DNA of 64,000 nt from Phylloscopus collybita (lineage: Eukaryota > Chordata > Aves > Passeriformes > Phylloscopidae), in the NCBI GenBank assembly GCA_027886175.1, contig JAJNNQ010000078.1, positions 2,604,001 to 2,668,000 of the forward strand, in the 5' to 3' direction. A program made the position numbers and the translations under genes. The notes under the pieces are model-generated. The model searched no databases. It was not told where the DNA came from and saw only the letters and a program-made list of their open reading frames with translations. Below are positions 11,506 through 22,723 of this stretch, one piece after another. Position 1 is the first letter of the stretch, and every line of letters starts with the position of its first letter.

Positions 11506-12890
11506 CAGGGTTGGCTGGGAAAAACCTACCCCAGGGGAGGGGAAGAATCTCCAAAAGGGAGCCCACCTTGAAAACCTTAAAGGCACACCGGAACACCTGT
11601 TCATGTTAAAGGACGCTAATTACTTACTTGTTATTGATGATTTCAGTCCATTGATCCCCTTCCATTGTACACCGGTATCCATTTCCCGTCGGGAACCACT
11701 GCCACTGCTCCCCAAGATGGCGCACATGCAAATGAGGAGACACCAGGGAACGATGGGACAATATTTCAGGGTAAAGATCCCAAAGGCAACGAGCCATTAC
11801 AACACCAAAGACTGAAAGTGACTTCTTCAGCTGAGGAAAACAGTGGTGAACATCAGGCTGCCAACTAAAGACCTCCGACTCCTCGCCATGACTGGACAGT
11901 ACCGAGTCAGTGTGACACCCCCGGACCAGGACCCTACAAGTGACTTCCCAGGGACTCTGGTGGGGACGGGAGCACCAGCTCTGCCGTGTCCTCCTCGGCG
12001 CCGTCCAGCAGGAGCAGTGGCCGTGTGCGCGACCCCTCGGGCCTCCACCCAGCGCTGTTTTTCAATAAAGGCCTTTTCAAAGGAGCTGTTCTGCTGGCCC
12101 CATTCTTAACAGCTTGGGGACATCACTGGGGTGATGGCATCATCGTCATTGGGGTGATGGCATTATTGGGAACATCGCTGGTGTCACTTGTCTCCACCCC
12201 TCCCCCTGTGCAGTGTTTGAGACAAAATCGGGGAATTTTCTGGAGATTTTCATTGAAACTGTCTCAAATCCTGATGGGATTCCTGGGGTGACCTCACTGG
12301 AGACACTTGGGGACACTTGGGGATACTTAGGGAACATACAGGGACAGGAAGGGACTCTTGGGGACACGCAGGGATGCGGGGGGAAGGGGGTGAATGAGCC
12401 CCCTTGGTGCCTGAAGCAGAGGGGGTTATAAATGACAATATCAATGACAATATCAATGACAATAATGCCTTTCACATTCATAGATCAGCTTTTGCACGTT
12501 GTCATTGATCACAATGATTTTGATACGATGCAATTTATAATTCCTTCCAGCCGCTTTTTGGTAAAACACAATCTATCAGTTTGTGTGTGCACTGCATAGC
12601 CGACAGAAATGGCAGCGTAATAAATTGATTTTAAATCATAGGCCTTAGAAAAATATTAAAATAGAGGCTGTACAATGCTGAAATGCTTTTATAGTATATC
12701 TATTATGCCTAACTTTTGTATTATAACTGACTTTTACATTGTAACTAACTCAGAGAATGATGTTAGTTTGAAAGACAGGTCTGTGCCAGGGAAAGCCGGA
12801 GCCTCCCTTGCAATGGAGAATTCAAACTTCCTCCCTCTGAATTATTATAACTTAGAAAATTCACGGGCTCTCAGGCAAAGATGTGGGGAT
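11506..12890. other. Unassigned stretch with an AATAAA and an AT-rich tail
   Basis: A CpG-rich stretch at about 11900-12060 is followed by AATAAA at 12064-12069 and a GT-rich segment, which could be the end of an LTR or of a transcript. Sequence from 12110 to 12420 is rich in GGGGACA words common in bird non-coding DNA. From 12480 to 12890 it is AT-rich with no gene recognised. Confidence 0.3.
12431..12464 (+). repeat. Short tandem repeat, AATGACAATATC unit
   Basis: Nearly three copies of a 12-base unit (AATGACAATATC) in a row. A simple local repeat with no link to a neighbouring gene. Confidence 0.75.
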
Positions 12891-12891
12891 A

Positions 12892-13392
12892 GGACGCGAT
12901 GCCGGTGTTCTTCAGCCCAGCCAGCTGCTGGCACCGGTGCCAGGAGTGGGCTGCCCCCAGAAAGCCAGGCAATCCGGGGTGCAGCTGCAGGGCACAGCTG
13001 CTCTATAGCACAGGTGGCACGCGTCCAGGGCAGACAAGGAACAGGGAGAGGCCTTCTGTGTGATTTCCAAAGGTGTTTATTGCCCAGAGGGTCAGGGACA
13101 GAAAAAGGCACAGAACCTGGGCTTGCAGGAGCTTATAAGTGGGGGAGGTCTTGGGAGAGGATACAATTTCCAACCAAAAAGGGTGACATGGGAAAGGAAC
13201 ATAAGGCGGGGAGTACAATGCACAGAGCAATGAAAGAACACAAGGGGAGGGAACAGTTTAAATCAACCACTGGGGCGTTGAAGGTTGGGGGATTGACAGG
13301 GAAGGGTCTGGAAGAAGGGGCAGGGTTAGGGAAGGATTGACAAATCTGTAGGCGGAGGGAAGGGCAGGTCTAGGGAAGACAGACAACCAGGG
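12892..13392 (-). mobile_element. ERVK-like LTR, minus strand, truncated
   Basis: This matches, in reverse, the LTRs at 60126-60773 and 62385-63026. It contains the reverse of the AATAAA signal (near 13077), the TTATAAG box and the GC-rich U5 with CACCGGTGCC. The U5 end is nearly complete, with GGACGCGATG where the full LTRs have TGACGCGATG. About 140 bases of U3 plus the flank are missing, because the match stops at 13392 where ZNF-flank sequence begins. A remnant, probably an LTR that was duplicated with the ZNF block and later deleted in part. Confidence 0.8.
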
Positions 13393-13393
13393 C

Positions 13394-14560
13394 ATGGGGG
13401 GCAGTTTTGTACAGGGACAGCTCTGTCTGGCTTTCCCCTCCCTGCTGTGGCCTCTCAGGTGCCCCGAACACCTTGGGGCTGCTGGGATTTCCCTCCTGGG
13501 GACAAGCACGTTCATTCCCTTCCAGGAGCCCAATGCCCGGCTGCGGCTCCAGGTCAGGGGCTCCTTGAGCAGCTGCCCCAGAACCTCCGCCAGGGTCTCC
13601 CAGCACTGCCGGAGCCGCTCAGCCTGGGGTCCCCAAAGCCCTCAGCAAGCCCCAAGTCCCTCCCAGGAACCCTCAACTCCCTCACACCCAGCATCCCCCA
13701 CAGCCCCTGCAAGTTCCCACCATGGCATCGGCCATGGCCATGTCCCCACATGTCACTGGCCATGTCCCACCATGGCCTCACCCATGGCTGTCTCCCCACC
13801 AGGTTTCCATCCCTGTCATTGTCCCCCACATCTCCATCTGAGCCCGTGTCCCCCTGTGTCCCCAATAATGGCCACCTCCCCCACCATGTCCATGTGTCCC
13901 TATGTCACTCTCCATGTCTATGGCCCCCCATGTCCTCACCCATGTCTTAGTTCAATGTCCTTATTTTTACCCCAGTGTCGGATTTTTTTAAAGGGATGAA
14001 GAGAAATGAAAAGCAAATCAAGGCCAGAAGAAAAGGATTTCTGTGTTCGTGCCAGCTGAGGAACCACGTGCTTGGGTGGAAGGGAAGAAGCTTTTCTGGA
14101 GGGGTTTCCACCCCACTGTCCTGAAACCTTGATCTTCACCCCAGATCATCACCGTTTGGCTGTGGAAGACACCCTCGGGCAATAGGTAATCAAAATTGTG
14201 GAATCTCTGAGGTTGGAAAAGGTCTCCAAAACCATCCAGTATTCCTTGAGACCACTCCAAGATAGGACTGAACACAAAAGATTTTCTGGGGTGGAAAGTC
14301 AACAAATCCACTCTCCCAGAGGAATTCCCAGTGTCTGTCTGTGTCCCGAAAGATGTTTTCTACCCCTGCGTTATCCAGGTGCCCAAGGGGATACAGGAAC
14401 ATGTAGAGCGCCCCCAGCCAGGTGTCTTCCCAACAGGGATCACCAGGACCATGGATCTGCCCAACAGGGGTCACTGGGGATCATCCAACACTGATCCTCC
14501 CACAGGGGATGGAGCTGGAGCAGTGTACAAAGCTCTTCCCACTCTCAGGGCACTCCCAGG
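13394..14560 (-). repeat. ZNF 3'-flank unit, copy 1
   Basis: A roughly 1.1-kb unit found downstream of three ZNF genes. It includes a C-rich satellite-like part full of CATGTCCC words (13720-13940) and a conserved stretch at 13950-14530 with AATTGTGGAATCTCTGAGGTTGGAAAAG. Paralogous copies lie at 44660-45930 and, inverted, at 58806-60060; a partial one at 28640-29295. In ZNF orientation it is the 3' UTR and downstream region. Open frames of 100-200 codons through the CATGTCCC part are composition effects. Confidence 0.75.
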
Positions 14561-14567
14561 GCTTCCC

Positions 14568-16436
<1,869 letters not shown>

Positions 16437-16960
16437 CCAGAATTGAGCTCACTGGGAATAATCCCAAAACCAAAGAGGAACCAGGAAGAAAAAACAGAGT
16501 CAATGAGTGAATCTGCTTGGAGATAGGGCCGGGGACTTGGACATAAGGAAGGAACAGGAGAAACTCATCAGTTTCAGAAAAACTATCCATTGAAACTGCT
16601 GCTCAGCCAAGATCCTGCTGAATTCCTGAACATGGAGAAGAAGAACAAAGACTGAACACAGCCATGACTATCGGATGTTATAGAAAAGGGGGGTGCATAT
16701 TAACGAGGACATGCAGCAGGCAGATCGGGAAGGTTGAACTTTCCAAGGAACTTCGCTACTGGGCAAAGGGAGAGAGAGATGCAGAAGGGAAATTCAGGAC
16801 AAAAAGGAGGCTGCGTACTACAACAATTGCAGAGACCGCATGGCAAATGCCGCATGGCCTCTCCCTTTGTTCATGAATAAAGTCACTTTTACAGGACTCC
16901 TCTGCCTCCTTCGGAGACAGAAACCTCTGGCGATGCCAATTTTCCCTCACAGGCCCGGGG
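16437..16960 (+). mobile_element. Gamma-like LTR (family R1), plus strand
   Basis: One of seven related copies in the window: plus at 16437, 48340 and 52945; minus near 18010, 20890, 54500 and 56760. Diagnostic words are GGAGATAGGGCC, GGCAAAGGGAGAG and ATGAATAAAGTCAC, the last carrying the poly(A) signal. The complete copy at 48340 is followed by retroviral gag-like sequence, which identifies the family as an LTR. Here its 3' end runs directly into the ZNF CpG core. Confidence 0.6.
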
Positions 16961-18010
16961 ACAGCGCAGCCACCGCCGTCCTTCCCACAGGAACCGGGAC
17001 GAGCCAGCGCTGCTCCGGCCCCGGCTCCTGCCCAGGCACCCGCGGGAAGGAGACCGCGGGCAGCCGCTCCCGCAGCGCCCTCAGGACACGGGGAACACGG
17101 CGCGGACACGGCACAACCGAGCCACAGCCAGAGCCAGAGCCCCCTGCCGCCCCCTCCGCCCGCAGCCAGCCCCGAGCCCCGGCACAACCCAGCGCGGCTC
17201 CCACCTGCGCCGGGGCCGCCTCCGAGCTCCGCCGCCGCCTCACGGGGCTCCGGCCGCTGCCGCCGCTCCCGGGCCCGCACGGACGCTCCGAAAATGGCGC
17301 CTCTGCCGCGCCAGGGCCGCCCGCAGGCCGACACCGGTGCTGCGCTTCTCCCCGCTCTGCCCAATCAGCGCGCAGCCAGAACCAGGAGTGACGGCACCAT
17401 CAGCCAATGGCAGCGAGCCAGGGGCGGGCTCTGCACACGGTACAGTGTACCCACCCCCACTGTCACCCCTCTGTGGGCGTGGCTATGAGACCGATCTCCG
17501 TTGATTGACAGGCTCCGCAGAGCGGCGGCCCCGGGGGGTGGAGCCAGCCCGGCCCCGGCGGGGCCCAGCGCGAGCCGGGGGCGCCCGGGGGGCGGTACCG
17601 CGGGCTGTGCTTGTTCCCGCTCTGCCCAATCAGCACACGAGATCGAAGAGTGACGGCAGAACCAGCCAATCGCGAGGAGTGGCGGGCTCTGCACACGCCA
17701 CGGACTCTGCTCCCTTTCGCTGAATTCCGGCATTGCTCGGAAACCTCGGCTGAGGAGCGGCCCCGGCGCAGGTGGGAGCCGCGCTGGGTTGTGCCGGGGC
17801 TCGGGGCTGGCTGCGGGCGGAGGGGGCGGCAGGGGGCTCTGGCTGTGGCTCCGTTGTGCCGTGTCGGCGCTGTGTTCCCCGTGCCCTGACGGTGCTGCGG
17901 GATCGGCTGCCCGCGGTCTCCTTCCCGCGGGTGCCTGGGCAGGAGCTGGGGCCGGAGCAGCGCTGGCTCGTCCCGGTTCCTGTGGGTAGGACGGAGGTGG
18001 CTGCGCTGTC
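16961..18010. promoter_or_regulatory. Divergent CpG-rich promoter core of ZNF-A and ZNF-B with inverted repeat arms
   Basis: The segment is strongly CpG-rich. Arms of about 550-600 bases (roughly 16660-17205 and 17771-18270) are inverted copies of each other. Between them are two direct promoter-like modules, each with CCCAATCAGC and AGCCAAT boxes (near 17361/17402 and 17625/17664) and the word GGGCTCTGCACAC. Each arm begins with the same splice donor CAG|GTGGGA: plus-strand exon end at 17771 facing ZNF-B, minus-strand exon end at 17205 facing ZNF-A. This is the layout of a bidirectional promoter with non-coding first exons for the two divergent ZNF genes. The second copy is at 53460-54545. 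Transcription start sites are not known. Confidence 0.65.
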
Positions 18011-18285
18011 CCCGGGCCTGTGTGGGAAAATTGGCATGGCCAGAGGTTTCTGTGCCCGAAGGAGCCAGAGGAGTCCTGTAAAAGTGACTTTATTCATGAA
18101 CAAAGGGAGAGGCCATGCGGCATTTTCCATGCGGTCTCTCCAATTGTTGTAGTTCGCAGCCTCTTTTTTATCCTGATTTTCCCTTCTGCATCTCCCTCTC
18201 CCTTTGCCCAGTGGCGAAAGTCCTTGGAAAATTCAGACTTCCCGATCCGTCTGTGTCACCTTTAAAGTTCTCCTGGTTTTGCAAA
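18011..18285 (-). mobile_element. R1 LTR fragment, minus strand (right arm end)
   Basis: Reverse copy of the 3' half of the R1 LTR at 16660-16960, including the reverse of ATGAATAAAGTCAC near 18090 and of GGCAAAGGGAGAG near 18200. Together with the left copy it makes the outer part of the inverted repeat around the ZNF promoter. Confidence 0.55.
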
Positions 18286-19380
18286 ATAGAATCTGGAGGT
18301 GAACTTTGAAAAACCCATATACCAAAATTTTGCCTTTACTGGGAGCCACACACAAACACACACAAAATCATTCCAAAGCAATCAAGGTTTTTCTACTTCT
18401 TCTCCTGGGACTAGAAGTTGATGCTCGCATTCTTGGTCCAAACCTAACCGATAATAAAAATCTGGATTATTGCAAAAAATTATTCTAACGGTGTCATCTT
18501 GTCACGGGAACTGTGAGAATAACCAAAACCCTCCCACAATATCTTTAGTGTTAGAGAGTGAAGGCATTACTTGATTCTGGCCAGGACAGGCAACAGAAAT
18601 CATTTCATCCACACATGGCCCGGTGTGCAGAGAAAATCATTCCATGACATGTGAGTTTTACTGGGTTTTTCCTAAACTTTTTCCAGTCTGAACCCATAGA
18701 AATCCCTTGGTTTGATATTCATTGCTTCCAAGTTGCTGAGTTCTCAGGATTTGATTTCCTATTGGACCCGGATTCTTTTGCCTCTGATGTTAATTAGGTC
18801 TGCACGCCTGGATTTCCTTCTCAGCCTTTTCCAGACCAGGTGTCTGCAGCTCTTCCAGGGGCAGTGTCTGGGGTGGGTGTTGGTTGCTGGTTGCTGATGG
18901 TCGTTGATGTTTTGTTGATGGTCGTTCTCTCTGTGGGGATCTTTTGGGCTCTTCCCAGTCTGGTGAGATGTTCAACTCATCTCTGCTGAGTGGTGTAACA
19001 TCCCTTCAAATAAAACCTTTAAAATTCCTTTCCCTGGGGCAAAGGCAAACCGAGCCTGAGTGGAGAAATCAAATAAAAAACAATTTTAAAGTCGGTCTAT
19101 TTTCCAGCCATCTAACGCCATTCAGCCCAGAGTGTGAGTCTGGCTGAGCCCCAGAGTGGAATTCTCCCGGTGTCTCCCCAGCCCCTGTGGCAGTGCAGGC
19201 ACAGAAAGCCCTGAAGCTGCAGCAGTGGCAGCAAGGATTGGCCCGCAGTGCCTGGAGATGCCAAGGGAGGGTGCCCAGGCAGAGCATTCCAGCAGAGGAT
19301 CTGTGGGCAGGCACAGGGGCTTCCCCCGCTGTGGAGCCCTGGCTGCTGCTCCCTTGCCTTCAGTGCAGGCTCAGCCGTGG
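18286..19380 (+). repeat. Duplicated non-coding block R2, copy 1
   Basis: Matches 54780-55855 in the same orientation and 51480-52215 inverted. It contains a CACACACAAACACAC run, the word TGATGGTCGTTGATG and a G/C-rich end with CCAAGGGAGGGTGCCCAGGC. No open frame is conserved beyond what the shared DNA explains. It may be an unclassified LTR or internal provirus sequence that was duplicated with the ZNF block. Confidence 0.6.
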
Positions 19381-20068
19381 GGAATTGCAGGATAAGGACT
19401 GCACAGTCAGGAATTGTAAAGCAGGTTTGTTTTATTCCTGCTGGGACGCCTTCGGGATCTTTCCACCAGTGATGCCGACCTGGTGGAGACAGGTTCCAGG
19501 TTTAAATGCACTCAAATCCCACAAAGCTCCACCTCCCTGCCCACCCATCCTTTGCCCATTCTCTGCCTTCTTGCCCTTTATATTACAATCGGTCTTTTGT
19601 GGTGCCACGCCTTCTGGTGGTCGCTTGCAGGGCTCTCCTGATGAAGTCAGAAGTCTTCCTCGGTGTTCACTATTTGACCTCCCTCTCTGAGCAGGTGCAG
19701 AGAAGGTTTGGGGAATTCCCAGGTCAGTTTGTCCTGGCTGAAACCAGGAGCCTGGTTCTTGCTGGTTTTTTAAACAACTGGTTCTGCTTAATCGAGTCTT
19801 CACAATACCTAAGTCCCACTTCAGTGAGTTTTAATAATAAATCTTCTCTCTGTGGCCTTTACCTGTCATCCAAATTCCTATGGATTCTGTTCATGGGTCC
19901 GACCTTACAAGTTACACTCCTGTGCCTTCTGGTACAACTTGTTTCTCTACTTTTACAAAATTGCTAAATAAGCTGTATATATTTCTGTTGTCCCCTTCAC
20001 CTGTTCAAGCACTTTATATGTTTCTAAAATTCTGAATTTTCATATCCATATACATTTCCCATATTGGC
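19381..20068 (-). mobile_element. LTR-like insertion present only in ZNF block 1
   Basis: About 690 bases here have no counterpart at the same place in block 2, where CTCAGTCGCAGCCTCCC is continuous near 55846. On the minus strand the piece has a TATAAAG-like box near 19574, AATAAA at 19431-19436 and starts TGCCAATATGGG at its right end, as expected for an LTR. A clean target duplication was not seen. Confidence 0.45.
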
Positions 20069-20690
20069 AGCCTCCCATCCTGCTCCTCCTTCTCACTTCT
20101 TGGGCAGGACCCGATGTCCTGGTTGGAGGTTGTCAGCAGCAAAGTCCCAAGGCAGGGTCTGTGCCAGCCGAGCTTCCTGTGGGAGAGATTTCACAGGAGA
20201 CAGGATTCTGGCTACAGACTGCTTTAAATATCCATCCCTTATCTCCACCCTGCACGTGGTGGAGAATTACCAGGGTAAGGAATTCCAAACACCAGTTCCA
20301 AGGGAGATAATTGAGTATCTGCCCTGGATCTGGCTCTTATTCTTGGCAAAGCCAATGGCAAAAGCCATGCCCATGGCATCTTGGTTTCTATCACCAGCTT
20401 CCAAAGGTGTTTCTTTATTTCCCCACTCATATTTTCTACCTGACCTGAATTCTGGGGGTGCCAGGGGTTGTGCAGGTCCCATTGTGTCCCTAAAGCTGCC
20501 ATTAACCCCCTGAAGGATCTTTCCTGTAAAATGAGTTCCCCATCTGAGACTATTGCTTCCACAATCCCTTCTCCTGGAATTCTTTGTTTTTGAAATACCT
20601 TCATAAGCGATCCAGTGATGACTGAAGCAGTCAGAATTGCTTTTGGCCACCCAGTTAGGTGCCATGGTGTTAGCAGAAGATATTGAAGCC
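20069..20690 (-). pseudogene. Gamma-like integrase fragment, minus strand, copy 1
   Basis: The minus strand encodes pieces of a retroviral integrase: GTHFTGKI, then HNPWHPQNSGQVERM containing the catalytic Glu, then LSPLELVFG typical of the region behind the core. Frame changes occur between the pieces. It lies downstream, in minus orientation, of the R1 LTR at 20890-21500, so LTR and fragment are probably one internally deleted provirus. A paralogue lies at 56030-56620. Confidence 0.75.
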
Positions 20691-20889
20691 TTCCTGCTCA
20701 GGGCATTTCAGTCCCAGGCTCTCACAAGCACACACAGCTCTGCTGGTTGAGCTGACCATGTGGGTGGTCACCTGTGCTTTGCCTGATTCCCTTTCCTAAA
20801 TAATAGCATGTCTTGTAACTCTTTTCCCTTCTGCTGCCCTTGAAGACTCATCCCTAAACAAATTTTCTGCTGGCTTCCCAGCCCTCCCT

Positions 20890-21500
20890 GATCTGTCACT
20901 CGTCTGTCTCCTGGACACTCTCGGGTCCCCAATCAATCCCCGGTGCCGCCGCCACCCAAGGGAGCCGATCACCCAAACTGGGTGAGGCACCTTCAGCTCC
21001 ACTCACTGCCTGCAGCCCCGGGCGGTGGAAGGAATTCCAGAGCAGCCCCAAGGTGTGTGGAAAAATTCCCATCACCAGAGGTTTGTGTCCACAGAGAAGG
21101 CAGAGGATTCCTGTACAAGTCATTTCATTCATGAAAAGAGGGAGAGGCCATGGGACATTTCCCATGGGGTCTCTGCAGTTGTTGGAGGATGCAGCCTCCT
21201 TTTCATCCTAATTTTCCTGGCTGCATCTCCCTCTCCCTTTCCCCATTGGCTGAAGTACTTGAGAGTTACAGACTTCCCAGTGCACCTACCACATAACCCC
21301 CTTAATATGCCCCCCACTTCTGTCTGGGTAGGGATATTCACAGCTCTGTTCAGTCTTTGTTCTTGTTCTCGAAGTTCATGAATTGAGCAGGACCTTGGCT
21401 GAGCAGCAGTCTGTGTGGTCAGTTGGTCCATTTTCTGGAACTGATGGCTTCTTCTGTCCCTTCCTTATGTCCAAGTGCCTGGCCCTATCTCCGAGCAGAT
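20890..21500 (-). mobile_element. R1 LTR, minus strand, in the ZNF-B intron
   Basis: Reverse copy of the 48340-48985 LTR. The end near 20925 is followed on the minus strand by GGGGACCCGAGAGTGTCC, the same sequence found next to the other two full copies and possibly a primer-binding site. No duplication at the ends was identified. It sits between the first exon and the coding exon of ZNF-B. Confidence 0.6.
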
Positions 21501-21769
21501 TCCCATCATCTGTTTGTAAAGACACTTCTTCCTTCCCTGGGGGTCCCCCGTTTGCAGGACATCCTTATGATTTAGAAAAGGTTTTGGCTGAGTCTGGATA
21601 TTTGGAGATTTTTGATCTGTGTCTTGATTTTTGGAGGACTTTTGGGCTGACTCTTGGTGTTTTGGAGGTTCTTACAAACACAAGATGACCAATGATTTCC
21701 TGAGAGGAACTTGGGCAAGGAGGAACCCCCAGCCTAAGGCTGTCTCCTCTTGTTTTTTCCCCAAACCAG

Positions 21770-22723
21770 GATTTTTCATTCCCAAGGAGTGTCCGGATGG
21801 AGGAGGAGGAAAAGCCCCGGAGATCCTGCAGGAGGAAGGGCTGCAAACCCAGCCCAGGGAGCTGCGAGGAGGAAAGACCCGCCCTTTGCCAGGAGGGTGG
21901 CCGGAGATCCAGCCGGAGCTCAGAGCTGCAGGAGAAGCCTGATGGAGGGGAGAAGCCCCACAAGTGCTTGGAATGTGGGAAGGGTTTTAGCCAGAGCTCC
22001 AACCTGATGCGGCACCAGGTGATCCACACTGGGGAACGGCCCTTTGAGTGTGGGGAATGCGGGAAGAGCTTCAGCCAGAGCTCCAACCTGTCCCGGCACC
22101 AGAAGATCCACACTGGGGAACGGCCCTACAAGTGTGGGGAATGTGGGATGAGCTTCAACCTCAGGTCTAGCCTGGTTCAACACCAGAGGATCCACACTGG
22201 GGAAAAGATCTATGAGTGTTGGGAATGTGGGAAAAACTTCAGCCGGAAGGGCCACCTGATCCAGCACCAGGTAATCCACACTGGGGAACGGCCCCACAAG
22301 TGTGGGGAATGTGGGATGAGCTTCAGCCGGAAGAGCAGTCTTAGGCAACACCAGATGATTCACACTGGAGAAAAGCCCTACAAGTGTGGGGAATGTGGGA
22401 AGAGCTTCAGAGAAAGCTCAGCCTTTATTCAGCACCAGGTGATCCACACTGGGGAAGGGCTCTACACCTGCTTGGAATGTGGGAAGAGCTTTGGATGGAG
22501 CTCCAGCCTGAGAAACCACCAGCGTATCCACACTGGGGAGCGGCCCTACGAGTGTCCCGAGTGTGGGAAGAGGTTTCAGACCAGCTCTGATCTCCTCAGA
22601 CATCAGCGGATTCACTCGGAGGAGAGGCCCTTCCGCTGCCCTGACTGTGGGAAGGGCTTCAAGCAGAACTCACACCTCGCTGACCACCGGCGCATCCACA
22701 CCCGGGAGAGGCCCCTATCTTAG
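21770..22723 (+). CDS. ZNF-B: C2H2 zinc-finger protein, nine fingers, 3' end replaced by provirus
   Basis: The coding exon starts after CCCAAACCAG at 21770; the first in-frame ATG is 21797 ([10 protein letters not shown]). About 55 residues of charged N terminus precede nine C2H2 fingers joined by HTGEKPY/HTGERPY linkers, the typical arrangement of DNA-binding polyzinc-finger factors. The frame is intact, but at about 22715 ZNF sequence stops inside the last linker ([11 protein letters not shown] at 22721) and retroviral pol begins. Paralogues A and D continue with a finger ending in TRHQ..SHH at this point, so at least one finger and the normal 3' UTR are lost. A stable 308-residue protein is still possible if provirus-supplied 3' processing occurs. 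First exon and promoter are probably at 17.6-17.77 kb. No KRAB domain was seen. Confidence 0.85.
   Translation, partial: DFSFPRSVRMEEEEKPRRSCRRKGCKPSPGSCEEERPALCQEGGRRSSRSSELQEKPDGGEKPHKCLECGKGFSQSSNLMRHQVIHTGERPFECGECGKSFSQSSNLSRHQKIHTGERPYKCGECGMSFNLRSSLVQHQRIHTGEKIYECWECGKNFSRKGHLIQHQVIHTGERPHKCGECGMSFSRKSSLRQHQMIHTGEKPYKCGECGKSFRESSAFIQHQVIHTGEGLYTCLECGKSFGWSSSLRNHQRIHTGERPYECPECGKRFQTSSDLLRHQRIHSEERPFRCPDCGKGFKQNSHLADHRRIHTRERPLS

Noticed and set aside
13394..13999. 200-codon Pro/Ser/His-rich frames in ZNF flank units (also 28756-29406, 44668-45324, 59218-59916)
   Set aside because: Made from repeated CATGTCCC words; frames are not kept between copies.
16840..17391. 183-codon Pro/Arg-rich frame and its mirror at 17630-18130
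   Set aside because: Both are read through an LTR end into the CpG core; the mirrored pair is a result of the inverted repeat, not of two genes.
18345..18370. CACACAAACACAC run as a functional Z-DNA or promoter element
   Set aside because: A short low-complexity run inside a duplicated repeat; nothing else supports a role.
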